NCBI RefSeq assembly: GCF_018918285.1
Contig: NZ_JAHLQF010000002.1
Span: 372,001-436,000 of the forward strand
DNA from: Clostridium mobile
Lineage (GTDB): Bacteria; Bacillota; Clostridia; Clostridiales; Clostridiaceae
Length of the DNA: 64,000 bases
Direction of reading: 5' to 3'
The notes below the pieces were generated by a model, which was given only the letters and a program-made list of their open reading frames with translations, was not told the DNA's origin and did not search any database. A program made the position numbers and the translations under genes. Shown here piece by piece: positions 1 to 7,464 of the stretch (its first letter is position 1; each line of letters begins with the position of its first letter).

Positions 1-2
1 GC

Positions 3-263
3 AGTCGCTTATCTGAAACAGATTTGATTTTAGCCCTCAAATATTTAGATGATTCTCGGCCAATACTTAAAATTGATGACCCAATAAAATGTAAATGTGA
101 GAATCGACGAATCGATATAATACCCTATAAAAGTGGACGGGGATATGCTATGGACTATGACTTAACAACAAATGGAGAGATAAATGATTTGACTATTCAA
201 TTTGAGTTTTTGGTAGAAGCAGAGGGATATTCTGTTTCCCTTGAAGATTTACATACTTTATAG
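3..263 (+). CDS. C-terminal part of a small DUF7668-like protein, probable immunity cassette
   Basis: The reading frame is already open at the window edge, so the gene is cut off at its 5' end. The visible part ends with an acidic, aromatic C-terminus (motifs GYAMDYDL, NDLTIQFEF and LEDLHTL) that I recognise, from memory, as DUF7668-like. That family is common among small orphan genes near polymorphic toxins. It is the first member of a same-strand cassette array and is followed after about 15 bases by the array's intergenic repeat. Biochemical function is unknown; an immunity role is inferred from context only. Confidence 0.55.
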   Translation, partial: SRLSETDLILALKYLDDSRPILKIDDPIKCKCENRRIDIIPYKSGRGYAMDYDLTTNGEINDLTIQFEFLVEAEGYSVSLEDLHTL

Positions 264-278
264 ATCGCTCTTAAGATT

Positions 279-332
279 ATGAGCATTCGCTTCTGTAGGT
301 GAGTTGAAACAACGCTACAGGAAATTTATATT
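279..332 (+). repeat. Array intergenic repeat, copy R1
   Basis: The repeat reads, in one frame and immediately after a TGA, as AFASVGELKQRYRKFI. The same peptide with synonymous codon changes recurs between later cassettes. It also contains a weak dyad (CTGTAG with CTACAG) separated by about 16 bases. The synonymous changes favour a coding relic over a purely structural element. Confidence 0.75.
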
Positions 333-395
333 TAGCGTGGTACGTAATATGGTAATAAGACGAACAGTGAAAATCGAAATTTGGAGATGATATGT

Positions 396-839
396 ATGAA
401 AAAAAATCAATTTTGGAAAATAATTAAAATGTTGGATTGGAGCAACGAGGGAGATGATGATAAGGTTTTAGCACCTGTTATTCAGTATTTATCAGAGCAA
501 TCTGATGAAGAAATCTTTGATTTTGAAAATATTATGTCAAAGCTATTATATGATATTGATAGTAAGAAAATAGCCATGCAATTATATGGAACATTAGAGC
601 TTTTTTCCAATGATTTATTCCTTTATCAGCGGTGTGTTGCAATCGTAAATGGGCAAGGTTATTATAGTTCTATTTTATATGGAGGAAGAACATTAGACCC
701 AGATTTAGAGTTTGAATCAATATTATATGTACCAATCAAAGCATGGGCTAAAAAGCATCAACAGGATACATCCAACTACCCACATATTGCAGAGCCAAGT
801 TATGAATCATGTAGTAATGAAGAGCTTTGGAAAAATTAA
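396..839 (+). CDS. DUF4240-like small protein, probable immunity cassette
   Basis: The start is the ATG at 396 (MKKNQFWKII), preceded by GGAG at a good distance; an upstream in-frame TTG at 381 lacks this support. The N-terminal FWxII segment, the helical middle and the phrase LYxRCVAIVNGQGYY match my memory of the DUF4240 family, whose members are often encoded beside toxin genes. No catalytic motif is visible. The frame stays open for ten codons beyond the TAA before a second TAA, which could be chance or a recent nonsense change. It sits between repeat R1 and the next cassette. Confidence 0.6.
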   Translation: MKKNQFWKIIKMLDWSNEGDDDKVLAPVIQYLSEQSDEEIFDFENIMSKLLYDIDSKKIAMQLYGTLELFSNDLFLYQRCVAIVNGQGYYSSILYGGRTLDPDLEFESILYVPIKAWAKKHQQDTSNYPHIAEPSYESCSNEELWKN

Positions 840-929
840 ATTCGTAATCATGCACAACATAAAGAGGAATAATATATTCCAGCATGTCGGGTTTTTCAAT
901 ATTCCCAAAGACCAAAGGAGGGGAAGCCA

Positions 930-1217
930 ATGCTTGACTTATCAAAAAGCAAAATTGTGAAACGAGGAATTTGCTTATATGATAATATCAAAGAATATGA
1001 AGTTATTATTATAGAAAGCAATATTCGATATGGTTCAGGAGATTATGATGACCCTCCAGAAATAGCGGAGGATGTAGAATGTCTTTGTTATTACACATGG
1101 TTTGATAGCCCGATCCAAAGAGGTGAGTTTTGCACTGGAGGCGGTGCTTTTATGTCAATAGGCGAGGCCATGAATGATGTTGAGAAAGAAAGTTACTTTG
1201 CTTACTGGACTGCTTAG
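930..1217 (+). CDS. Small acidic protein of unknown family, probable immunity cassette
   Basis: A 95-residue protein starting at an ATG with a strong AAGGAGGGG ribosome site. It is acidic, with a run YGSGDYDDPPEIAEDVECLC and a glycine-rich FCTGGGAFMS segment, and no membrane segment or signal peptide. I do not recognise the family. Its size, acidity and place between repeat units resemble polymorphic-toxin immunity proteins. The 90 bases before it contain no convincing gene. Confidence 0.6.
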   Translation: MLDLSKSKIVKRGICLYDNIKEYEVIIIESNIRYGSGDYDDPPEIAEDVECLCYYTWFDSPIQRGEFCTGGGAFMSIGEAMNDVEKESYFAYWTA

Positions 1218-1239
1218 ATTAACATTATATCAATAAGAT

Positions 1240-1294
1240 TATGAGCATTCGCTTTTGTAGGTGGATCAGAGCAAAGCTGCAGGAAATTTTATAT
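1240..1294 (+). repeat. Array intergenic repeat, copy R2 (diverged)
   Basis: Same repeat as R1 after the stop of the previous cassette: TGAGCATTCGCTTTTGTAGG is kept, but the middle has drifted so that the peptide reads AFAFVGGSEQSCRKF. The loss of the ELKQRY core suggests this copy is decaying. Confidence 0.65.
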
Positions 1295-1341
1295 TATATG
1301 TGGATTTAGGGGATAAGCCACAGTAGGAGGGAGGGATTACT

Positions 1342-1656
1342 ATTTCAGATTCTCTATTTTTGGATACCGTATTCTTTATTCTTAAGATTGAGGAAGTGTT
1401 TACTGTAAAGGGTAAAGAAAGTATTATAGCGGTTGGTAAGGTTCAATGCGGAACAATTCATGATAAATCGACTGTTTTGATTGCAGATGGAACAGGAAAA
1501 GTTTTGCAGGAAACCACAATAATTGATTTGGATTGGTTTGACCGTAGGAGATGCGGTGAACATGTTATGGCGGATAAGGGAATGCGCATTGCAATAATTT
1601 TTCCTGAGAAAGATAAGGATTATCTCCAAAAAGGACACAATATAATTATCCGTTAA
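1342..1656 (+). CDS. Small EF-Tu domain 2-like beta-barrel protein
   Basis: The protein reads like the second domain of translational GTPases: an EEVFTVKGKESIIAVGKVQCGTI stretch is broken here as EEVFTVKGKE and AVGKVQCGTI, followed by a late GMRIAIIF strand. There is no GTP-binding domain. A strong GGAGGGAGGG lies seven bases before an ATT codon at 1342 that would give MSDSLFLDTVF; the next possible start is TTG at 1360 with a poor site. I prefer the non-canonical ATT on spacing, with modest confidence. Stand-alone domains of this kind occur in toxin/immunity neighbourhoods; a decoy or immunity role is inference. Confidence 0.55.
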   Translation: MSDSLFLDTVFFILKIEEVFTVKGKESIIAVGKVQCGTIHDKSTVLIADGTGKVLQETTIIDLDWFDRRRCGEHVMADKGMRIAIIFPEKDKDYLQKGHNIIIR

Positions 1657-1705
1657 TTTTGTTCGCCTTAAGAGCGATCTAGCATTTAGTGAAGGGGAAA
1701 CCATT

Positions 1706-2176
1706 ATGGATATTAGAAATGAAATAAAGAATATCGACTGGAGTCAATATGAAACTGCTTACGGAAATGCTAATCAGGACATTCCGGAATATTTGGACCA
1801 ATCAAAATATATTCCTAAAGTTTCGAGCTTGTTGTTAGATTTATTTTCAGAAGATAAAGAATGTGCCATGAGAGCAACACATTACTTATGGTGTGGTTTA
1901 TGCCATCAGCATGCGTTTGTATCTTCTGCTGCGCTTCCAACCTATGATTTTCTTATTTATGGTCTAAAGAATTTGGATGACAATTTGAAGATTGAAATAT
2001 TAGACATACTACTAGGTTTTTCTATTTGTACAGCCGGATTGAGTCTATCTGATTCATGGCAAGGAAAATTAAGAAGTAAGTTAAAAGAGGATATGAGATA
2101 TTTTCAAGAATTGGCATTGAATACAAATGAAGAAATTTTATCTTTTGCTGAAAGTATTATTGAATGTTTAGAGTAG
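1706..2176 (+). CDS. HEAT/ARM-like helical protein, probable immunity cassette
   Basis: A 156-residue, almost wholly helical protein starting at ATG 1706 with an AAGGGGA ribosome site. The middle reads ATHYLWCGLCHQHAFVSSAA followed by two further amphipathic helices, resembling the helical-repeat immunity proteins of polymorphic toxin systems. No enzyme motif is seen. It starts about 50 bases after the EF-Tu-like cassette and is followed by repeat R3. Family assignment is by fold impression only. Confidence 0.6.
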   Translation: MDIRNEIKNIDWSQYETAYGNANQDIPEYLDQSKYIPKVSSLLLDLFSEDKECAMRATHYLWCGLCHQHAFVSSAALPTYDFLIYGLKNLDDNLKIEILDILLGFSICTAGLSLSDSWQGKLRSKLKEDMRYFQELALNTNEEILSFAESIIECLE

Positions 2177-2195
2177 ATTAAATTTTTTGTGGAAA

Positions 2196-2249
2196 ATAAG
2201 CATTTTCTCCTGTAGGCGAATTAAAAAAGCTACAGGGAATTTATATAAT
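2196..2249 (+). repeat. Array intergenic repeat, copy R3
   Basis: Reads AFSPVGELK after a TAA and then loses three bases of the core, so the second half (CTACAGGGAATTTATAT) is displaced relative to the other copies. The CCTGTAG and CTACAGG arms are intact in this copy. Confidence 0.7.
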
Positions 2250-2275
2250 TTTTTCATAGATGTGTGGAGGTAAAG

Positions 2276-2641
2276 ATGATTCTTAATGAGTTATTAGAGA
2301 AAATAAATCAAGAAATGTTTGACGAAATAGATTGTGATTCCATATTAGACCTGCGTGATTGCGAAGTGTTTGATTCTAACTGGATAAATCTTTATAGTCA
2401 AATAGAGCAATTAAAACTGACGAAAGAGTATTCAGAAGAATCAAAACGCTTTTCAGATGAATATAGAAAAAAAGCTTTTTTGCAAGTGTATAATTTATCT
2501 CAAAACAGTGATTTAGCTGCCTGCATATCGGATGATTTCGGACTGATTTTTGATAGTATGCAGCTTGGTGTCACAACATCTTGGTTAGACAAATTGATAC
2601 AGTCATATCGATCATCTAAAATTCCATATGGTAATTTGTAA
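2276..2641 (+). CDS. Small helical protein, probable immunity cassette
   Basis: The start is ATG 2276 because GTGGAGG lies just upstream; a GTG four codons earlier overlaps that ribosome site. The product is about 121 residues, acidic and helical, with a central segment ACISDDFGLIFDSMQLG and a C-terminal TSWLDKLIQSY. I do not recognise the family. Short proteins of this size with a final tryptophan-containing helix are common among orphan immunity genes. It is followed by a second type of intergenic repeat. Confidence 0.6.
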   Translation: MILNELLEKINQEMFDEIDCDSILDLRDCEVFDSNWINLYSQIEQLKLTKEYSEESKRFSDEYRKKAFLQVYNLSQNSDLAACISDDFGLIFDSMQLGVTTSWLDKLIQSYRSSKIPYGNL

Positions 2642-2654
2642 TTCTCATAAATTA

Positions 2655-2690
2655 TGAGCATAATCGGGAGTTGACAAATTTGAATTTGTA
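2655..2690 (+). repeat. Second intergenic repeat family, copy S1
   Basis: TTATGAGCATAATCGGGAG, then TTGACAAATTTGAATTT. A related unit occurs at 6796-6831 (TTATGAGCATAATACGAAG, then TTGGTAAATTTCAATTT). Shorter relics with AAATTTCAATTT occur near 3600 and 7410. It is clearly shared between cassettes, but it is shorter and less regular than the R family. Confidence 0.5.
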
Positions 2691-2794
2691 GAAGAGCACC
2701 AAAAAAATATTTACAATAAGCAGTGGAACTTCTGAAACTAAATTATGATAAATAGTAAATAGGGATGAAATTGAAACATATTGGAGGAGATAAA

Positions 2795-3538
2795 ATGATT
2801 AAGTATGAAATTCCTGAGACTTTAAAAGAGCATGAAAATATAATAAAAAGAACTTTTAGATATAGTAATGAGATAATTTTTAAATGTGAAGAAACAAAAC
2901 CGTGGGAGAGTAAATTAGGTGGATGTCCATATTTAAAAAATATTGAAGAGTATCCAGTAGATGAAGAGGGAGAACCCATGTTATTTTTAGCACAGATAAA
3001 TCTATCAGACCTTGAAAAACTGGATGATTTACCCCAAAAAGGGTTATTACAGTTTTTTGTTGTAAATGATGATATGTTTGGATTGGAAAGTCCTATTGTT
3101 GTAAAATATATAGAAGATTATGAAGAAAATGAAGCACAATTAATAAAGGAAAATCCTTATGAAGATAATGAAGGATATAAACAAAGTCTACCTTTTTCAA
3201 ATAACGGAAAAATGTACTTTGAAACAAGGGAAATGCCTATATCTTCTTCATTAGAGTTATTTGAAACGCTTTTTAAGGATGAGCTTTCAGAAGAAGAATA
3301 TGAGAAGCTGAGTAGGGATTGTTATAGCTGTAACAGCAGAGTTGGAGGTTATCCCTATTTTGTGCAACATGATTGTTTAGGTTTTGATGATGAAGATTTT
3401 CTTTTATTGCAGCTGGATATAGATGATGAATGCGGTATTATGTTTGGAGATTCTGGAAACTGTGTTTTTTCTATTCCTAAGGATGCTTTGAAGAATAAGG
3501 ATTTTTCAAAAGTAATATATGATTGGCAATGTTGCTAG
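2795..3538 (+). CDS. YwqG/DUF1963-like protein
   Basis: A 247-residue protein with ATG 2795 behind TTGGAGGAG. It contains the hallmarks I associate with YwqG/DUF1963 proteins: SKLGGCPYL and EGEPMLFLAQINLSDL in the N-terminal half, LLQFFVV in the middle, and RVGGYPYFVQHD with LLLQLDID and IMFGDSGNCVFSI near the C-terminus. The length is near the family norm, so it looks intact. The function of the family is not established; it is frequent in immunity gene clusters, which is the best clue here. Confidence 0.8.
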   Translation: MIKYEIPETLKEHENIIKRTFRYSNEIIFKCEETKPWESKLGGCPYLKNIEEYPVDEEGEPMLFLAQINLSDLEKLDDLPQKGLLQFFVVNDDMFGLESPIVVKYIEDYEENEAQLIKENPYEDNEGYKQSLPFSNNGKMYFETREMPISSSLELFETLFKDELSEEEYEKLSRDCYSCNSRVGGYPYFVQHDCLGFDDEDFLLLQLDIDDECGIMFGDSGNCVFSIPKDALKNKDFSKVIYDWQCC

Positions 3539-3626
3539 ATTATAAAAATTATATATAGATGCTTATTTGTTGAATAGATAATAACTATTATAATATTGTC
3601 AAATTTCAATTTACCAGTGGAGGTAA

Positions 3627-3680
3627 TGAACGTTCGTTACTGAAGGCGAATTAAAACAAAGATATAGAAATTTATATAAG
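3627..3680 (+). repeat. Array intergenic repeat, copy R4
   Basis: The core reads EGELKQRYRNLYK. Compared with R1, ELKQRYR is encoded with different codons (GAA TTA and two AGA in place of GAG TTG and CGC/AGG). Five codons differ without changing the peptide. This is the strongest evidence that the repeat was once protein coding. It is preceded by an AAATTTCAATTT relic of the second repeat family. Confidence 0.65.
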
Positions 3681-3694
3681 TATATAGGAGGCAT

Positions 3695-4225
3695 ATGAAA
3701 AAAATAAATTTTCAATTTCATGCAAGAAATGATGAAATCGCTGATTTTCTTCAATGTGTAGTTGCAGAAAATGGTTTAAAAGCATATGGAATAATATTAT
3801 TCCCTTACTGCCGCGAGGATATTTCAGAAGAAATTTGTATCAATTATAACAAGGTGAAGAAGTATAAACTTATTGTATTAAGTAGACGTGGCGCAGAAAT
3901 TGCTGTGGAAGAGCAATACGATCAGTTCATATTTGAGTGCCGTGGAGATTTATTTATTACCATAGGCAAAGATAATGGTATAGAACTATTTGAATCTGCA
4001 ATGGGGGCAGTAAGTGATAATGATATTGATAAGTTGTGGATAAAAATAATTAGCCATTTTAAGAGACGTTTATTAAAGGGTGCTTTTGTAACATCACCAA
4101 ATGGATTAAGTAAATACTACCCTAATCATAGATACAGTGATGGGGCAAAACAGGCATATGACAGCGGTGTAATAATAAGACCAATAGCTGGATGGAATTA
4201 TTATGAGCTGAAGCAAAGTTTGTAG
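3695..4225 (+). CDS. Unknown protein in immunity array
   Basis: A 176-residue soluble protein starting at ATG 3695, three bases after AGGAGG, which is an unusually tight spacing. It has an alternating beta/alpha N-terminal half and a basic C-terminal part with FKRRLLKGAFVTSPNGLSKY and a final IIRPIAGWNYYELKQ. I do not recognise the family. It is flanked by repeats R4 and R5, so by position it is another cassette of the array. Confidence 0.6.
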   Translation: MKKINFQFHARNDEIADFLQCVVAENGLKAYGIILFPYCREDISEEICINYNKVKKYKLIVLSRRGAEIAVEEQYDQFIFECRGDLFITIGKDNGIELFESAMGAVSDNDIDKLWIKIISHFKRRLLKGAFVTSPNGLSKYYPNHRYSDGAKQAYDSGVIIRPIAGWNYYELKQSL

Positions 4226-4255
4226 TGCGCTTTATTGGGTAGTAGTGGCAAACAA

Positions 4256-4310
4256 AATGAGCATTCGCCCCTGTAGGCGAATTAAAACAAAGCTATAAGA
4301 AATTTATATT
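4256..4310 (+). repeat. Array intergenic repeat, copy R5
   Basis: A near-complete copy reading AFAPVGELKQSYKKFIL right after a TGA. The dyad arm CCTGTAG faces CTATAAG, so the hairpin is broken while the peptide is kept. This again favours coding origin. Confidence 0.75.
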
Positions 4311-4333
4311 GACAGTGCAGGAGAAGAGATATT

Positions 4334-4819
4334 ATGTTAAATAAAATTGATGAATTGGCAATTAAAAAAGAATGGACCATTGAAAAGAAAAGCACACCGA
4401 AATTTGACTTGCCTGAAAGCATAGTTAATAGATACGGAAGCTTCCCTGCCGATTGGACGGAGTTTATTTCTAATATAGATAGTTTCATAAATCAGGTTGA
4501 AACAGTTTGGTTTCTATGTTCTAAAGATTATAAAGAGCAAGACGAAAATTCTTTTCGATGGAATGAGTGGGAATTAACTAGTCTGCAAGCCGCCGCTGAT
4601 GATAAAGACGAGGAATGTCAAGACAATATCCGCCAATTTTGGGATGCCCATTTGCCTATTGTTTTATCTGTTGGCAATGGATATGAATACTACGCAATCC
4701 GTTTGTCTGATGGGTTTATTGTTTATGGTTATGAGCCAGAATTTGAGGAATATGAAGAAGTTGCCAAATCTTTTACGGAATTTGCCGAAAAGATTATCAG
4801 CGGTGAAATTGATTTATAA
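4334..4819 (+). CDS. SMI1/KNR4 (SUKH) family protein, probable immunity
   Basis: The protein shows SUKH-type organisation: an N-terminal helix, FDLPESIVNRYGSFPADWTEFIS for residue pairing of the peptide pocket (given here as FDLPES and YGSFPADWTEF), then IVLSVGNGYEYYAIRLSDG and the final helix SFTEFAEKI. This family is the commonest immunity fold in bacterial polymorphic toxin systems and binds toxin domains rather than catalysing a reaction. The start ATG 4334 follows CAGGAGAAG. The C-terminus abuts a truncated relic of another cassette. Confidence 0.85.
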   Translation: MLNKIDELAIKKEWTIEKKSTPKFDLPESIVNRYGSFPADWTEFISNIDSFINQVETVWFLCSKDYKEQDENSFRWNEWELTSLQAAADDKDEECQDNIRQFWDAHLPIVLSVGNGYEYYAIRLSDGFIVYGYEPEFEEYEEVAKSFTEFAEKIISGEIDL

Positions 4820-5033
4820 TATAGTTTTAGATTTTTCTGAGGCATTGGAGAGTTGGAGTAATCACTATGAATTTCATGATGGACAAGAGGAATTGGTATC
4901 TTCTTTGTTTTATCGTAAAATGAAATCTGGATTTTATAACACAATTACTCTTGATAAATGTGAGATTGAAGTTCTGTATGGTGAAGTTGATGAATGCGTA
5001 GAATCATTAGGCGAACTAAATATACTTCTATGA
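4820..5033 (+). pseudogene. N-terminally truncated immunity-like gene relic
   Basis: Directly after the SUKH gene, in another frame, about 68 codons encode a protein-like segment with EALESWSNHYEFHDGQEEL, LFYRKMKSG, TITLDKCEIEVLYGEV and ECVESLGELNILL. It has no start codon or ribosome site of its own, and the frame continues upstream only as the shadow of the SUKH gene. I read it as the C-terminal remains of a cassette whose 5' half was lost when the SUKH gene was joined to it. Repeat R6 follows the stop, as for complete cassettes. Confidence 0.6.
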
Positions 5034-5043
5034 TGATACGCAA

Positions 5044-5100
5044 AATGAGCATTCCCATCTGTAGGCGAATTAAAACAACGATACAGGAATTTTATATAAT
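5044..5100 (+). repeat. Array intergenic repeat, copy R6
   Basis: Reads AFPSVGELKQRYRNFI after a TGA and then reaches a TAA. It follows the truncated relic at 4820-5033, which shows that the repeat marks cassette ends even when the gene is broken. Confidence 0.75.
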
Positions 5101-5159
5101 CTAACAGAGGAATAAATAAAAATTTATTGAGTGTTCGTAATTGACAAGCAGGAAAGTGG

Positions 5160-5537
5160 GTGAATATAGTAGATTTTAATTTTAATGGTGACGCTGGTGA
5201 AGTTGAAATCCTATCTATAAATAGAATCAACTTGCCCCAAGATTACATTGAGTTTATGAAAAAATATAATGGTGGGGAAGGTAGGATCGGCAAAGGAGCA
5301 TGGTTGATATTATTTCCATTAGAAGAATTAGAAGAAATAAATGAGGACTATTGTATAAATGAGTTTCTTCCCAATCATTGCATTATAGGTTCTTCCGGCG
5401 GTGGTGAATTATTTGGAGTGGATGCAAATGGAAATTATTTTGCTGTTCCGGCGGTTTCAATGTCTGATGAAGATAAGATTGTTTTAGGGAATACATTTTT
5501 TAAGTTTATTCAGCGTTTAGATACATATTTGGATTGA
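5160..5537 (+). CDS. SMI1/KNR4 (SUKH) family protein, probable immunity
   Basis: A short SUKH protein: residues 20-35 carry the signature INLPQDYIEFMKKYNGGEG, followed by WLILFPLEELEEINEDY, IIGSSGGGELFGVDANGNYF and a last helix with FFKFIQRLDTYL. The start is a GTG at 5160 behind AGGAAAG. Binding of a cognate toxin domain is the known role of the family; the partner is not visible. It differs strongly from the other SUKH genes in the array, so the copies are not recent duplicates. Confidence 0.85.
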   Translation: MNIVDFNFNGDAGEVEILSINRINLPQDYIEFMKKYNGGEGRIGKGAWLILFPLEELEEINEDYCINEFLPNHCIIGSSGGGELFGVDANGNYFAVPAVSMSDEDKIVLGNTFFKFIQRLDTYLD

Positions 5538-5548
5538 TAGTTCAGAAG

Positions 5549-5595
5549 TAAGAATTTGTAGGAGAATTAAAAAAGGCTACAGGAAATTTATATTT
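5549..5595 (+). repeat. Array intergenic repeat, copy R7
   Basis: A shortened copy (EFVGELKKATGNLY) lacking the AFAP lead. As in R3, bases are missing from the core and the CTACAGGAAATTTATAT end is shifted in frame. Confidence 0.65.
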
Positions 5596-5615
5596 GGTGA
5601 AGGAGGAGAATTAAA

Positions 5616-6158
5616 ATGGCGTTACAGAAGATTTATGATTATTTCCGTAACTATGACAAAAATACATATCAGGTGGTTGCCTGTATGGGGAATGAACCGT
5701 CTGAATCGGACATATCTGCATTCGAAAAAAGTATTGGAAGTATGCTACCGCAGGAGTTTAGAGAGTTTACTATGTCACCGCTAGGCGGACTCTATATGGA
5801 TGTGAGAGAAGAAGTTTGGCCGCAAGCAAAGCAGTTTGATATTGGTCCGTTTTGGTCTTTTTGCCGTGGCATCATTGTTTATGGAATAGCAAAAGAAATA
5901 CCAGATTTTTTAGATATACGTGTCAAGACAAAAGAATTACATGAAGCAGGATTTATAGACTATATTCCTTTTTTATCCATTGTTGGAAATGGTGACGAAA
6001 TATTCTGTTTTGATAAGAACGGTAATATTGTCATATTAGATTACTATCAGACAGGCGAAACAACTTCAATAGAGGGGAGTTTTTCGGATTGTTTGATGAA
6101 GCAAATTGAGGAATTGGAAGAACGCAAGAACAAAAAGGTCCGTGGAGAAGATAAATAG
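5616..6158 (+). CDS. SMI1/KNR4 (SUKH) family protein, probable immunity
   Basis: A 180-residue SUKH protein starting at ATG 5616 with a strong AAGGAGGAG site. It has the N-terminal phrase SDISAFEKSIGSMLPQEFREF, a middle IPFLSIVGNGDEIFCFDKNG and the terminal helix SFSDCLMKQIEELEERK. The tryptophan-rich loop EEVWPQAKQFDIGPFWSF is the typical variable region. The very charged tail (EERKNKKVRGEDK) may be disordered. Immunity to an unseen toxin is inferred from family and context. Confidence 0.85.
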   Translation: MALQKIYDYFRNYDKNTYQVVACMGNEPSESDISAFEKSIGSMLPQEFREFTMSPLGGLYMDVREEVWPQAKQFDIGPFWSFCRGIIVYGIAKEIPDFLDIRVKTKELHEAGFIDYIPFLSIVGNGDEIFCFDKNGNIVILDYYQTGETTSIEGSFSDCLMKQIEELEERKNKKVRGEDK

Positions 6159-6308
6159 ATGTTTTTCTGCTCTTCATAAAACGAGCATAATGTATTATTT
6201 TGATTATTCATATTTGTCGAAAACAGGTATGCAATGGAAATTTGCTTTCTATTGGCTATTTCTGTTTTTATACTATAAATAGGAATTTGTAGGGGGGTTA
6301 TTTATATA

Positions 6309-6797
6309 ATGAGAGGTTATATGGAGAATTTGATAAAGCTTAGAGTGTTTAGAGATGAGGATATGGGATTGTTCAAAAAGTGGTTGTATACCACTCATGT
6401 TGCAAAGTGGTATCATGAACCTTTGGATTGGATAGATGAGGTTGAAAAGCGAAATAGTGAGTTTGTTTGGCTACACCATTACATTGTGGAACATGAAGAT
6501 AAACCGATAGGTTTTTGTCAGTTTTATGAGTATTATAATAGCGGTGAAACTTGGAATGGAGATACAGATGTCAATGGTACATATAGCATAGACTATATGA
6601 TTGGAGAACCGAATTACTTGGGTAAGGGTTTGGGCAAGCAGATAATTAGGGCTTTAGTTTCAAAAATAAGTCATCATAATAATGCAAAGCGAATTATCGT
6701 TCAACCAGAGGAGGAGAATAAAGCTTCTTGTGGTGTACTGCTATCTTGCGGATTTGAATTTGATAATCAAAACGGAATCTATATAAGGGTGTTATGA
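6309..6797 (+). CDS. GNAT acetyltransferase of the AAC(6')-like type
   Basis: The fold is GNAT: LIKLRVFRDEDMGLFKKWL at the N-terminus, substrate-arm WYHEPLDWIDEV, YIVEHEDKPIGFCQFYEYY, a YSIDYMIGEPNYLGKGLGKQ acetyl-CoA loop and IIVQPEEENKASCGVLLSCGFEF at the C-terminus. The order and spacing resemble aminoglycoside 6'-N-acetyltransferases and relatives that acetylate small amines. ATG 6309 is the first start; ATG 6321, just after GAGAGG, is an equally good choice. It sits inside the immunity-like array, so it may be resistance cargo, a toxin-modifying immunity enzyme or a passenger. Activity against any drug is not shown. Confidence 0.8.
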   Translation: MRGYMENLIKLRVFRDEDMGLFKKWLYTTHVAKWYHEPLDWIDEVEKRNSEFVWLHHYIVEHEDKPIGFCQFYEYYNSGETWNGDTDVNGTYSIDYMIGEPNYLGKGLGKQIIRALVSKISHHNNAKRIIVQPEEENKASCGVLLSCGFEFDNQNGIYIRVL

Positions 6798-6831
6798 GCA
6801 TAATACGAAGCTTGGTAAATTTCAATTTAAC
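6796..6831 (+). repeat. Second intergenic repeat family, copy S2
   Basis: Matches the unit at 2655-2690 from TTATGAGCATAAT through TTGGTAAATTTCAATTT, then continues into the AGAGGAGG ribosome site of the next gene. Confidence 0.5.
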
Positions 6832-6846
6832 AGAGGAGGTACATAA

Positions 6847-7407
6847 ATGAAAAATTTCAAAAGGAACTATCCTTTATTTTCTCTATGTGGCTTAAACTGC
6901 GGGTTATGTCCAATGCACTTGGATAATTATTGTCCTGGTTGTGGGGGTGGAGCTGGTAATCAACCATGTGCAATTGCAAGGTGCAGCCAACAGCGTGGCT
7001 GAATTGAATACTGCTATTTGTGTGATGAGTATCCTTGTGAAAAATATGATGGTATAGATTCGTTTGATTCCTTTATTACTCATCGCAATCAGTTAAAGGA
7101 TTTTGAGAAAGTCAAGAAAATAGGAATAGATTCCTATCAATCTGAACTTGCTGAAAAAATAGAAATTTTAAAATATTTATTGGCAAACCACAATGATGGG
7201 CGGCGAAAGAGTTTTTTCTGCATAGCTGTTAATCTTTTGGAACTGCAAGATATAAAATCCGTAATGGAACAAATTGCAACTGAAACAGAATCGGACAATC
7301 TAACGCTAAAAGAAAAAGCTACACTTGCAGCAAACCTGTTTCAAACTATGGCAGCGAAGCGAAATATTGTGTTAAAACTTAATAAGAAAATCAGCAAGAA
7401 GAAGTAG
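6847..7407 (+). pseudogene. DUF3795-like cysteine-rich protein interrupted by one in-frame TGA
   Basis: One frame runs from ATG 6847 (behind AGAGGAGG) to 7407 with a single TGA at 7000-7002. The first 51 codons carry CGLNCGLCPM, YCPGCGGG and PCAIARCSQ; after the TGA the frame resumes IEYCYLCDEYPCEKYDGIDSF and a long helical tail. This is the DUF3795 pattern of cysteine pairs, thought to bind metal. The TGA falls where I expect a glycine between RG and IEYC, so a GGA-to-TGA change is the simplest cause. Selenocysteine was considered and rejected. Confidence 0.75.
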
Positions 7408-7464
7408 TTAAATTTCAATTTAAGCCTGAATGTTATAAATAGGAATTTATTAAGGAGAATATGT

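Noticed and set aside
279-5595. Transcription terminators as the explanation for the array repeats
   Set aside because: The CTGTAG/CTACAG dyad is short, is broken in several copies and is not followed by a T tract, whereas the peptide reading is better conserved.
7000-7050. Selenocysteine at the TGA of the DUF3795 gene
   Set aside because: A weak five-pair hairpin follows, but the position corresponds to a glycine in the relatives I remember, and neighbouring cassettes are also damaged. A nonsense change is simpler.
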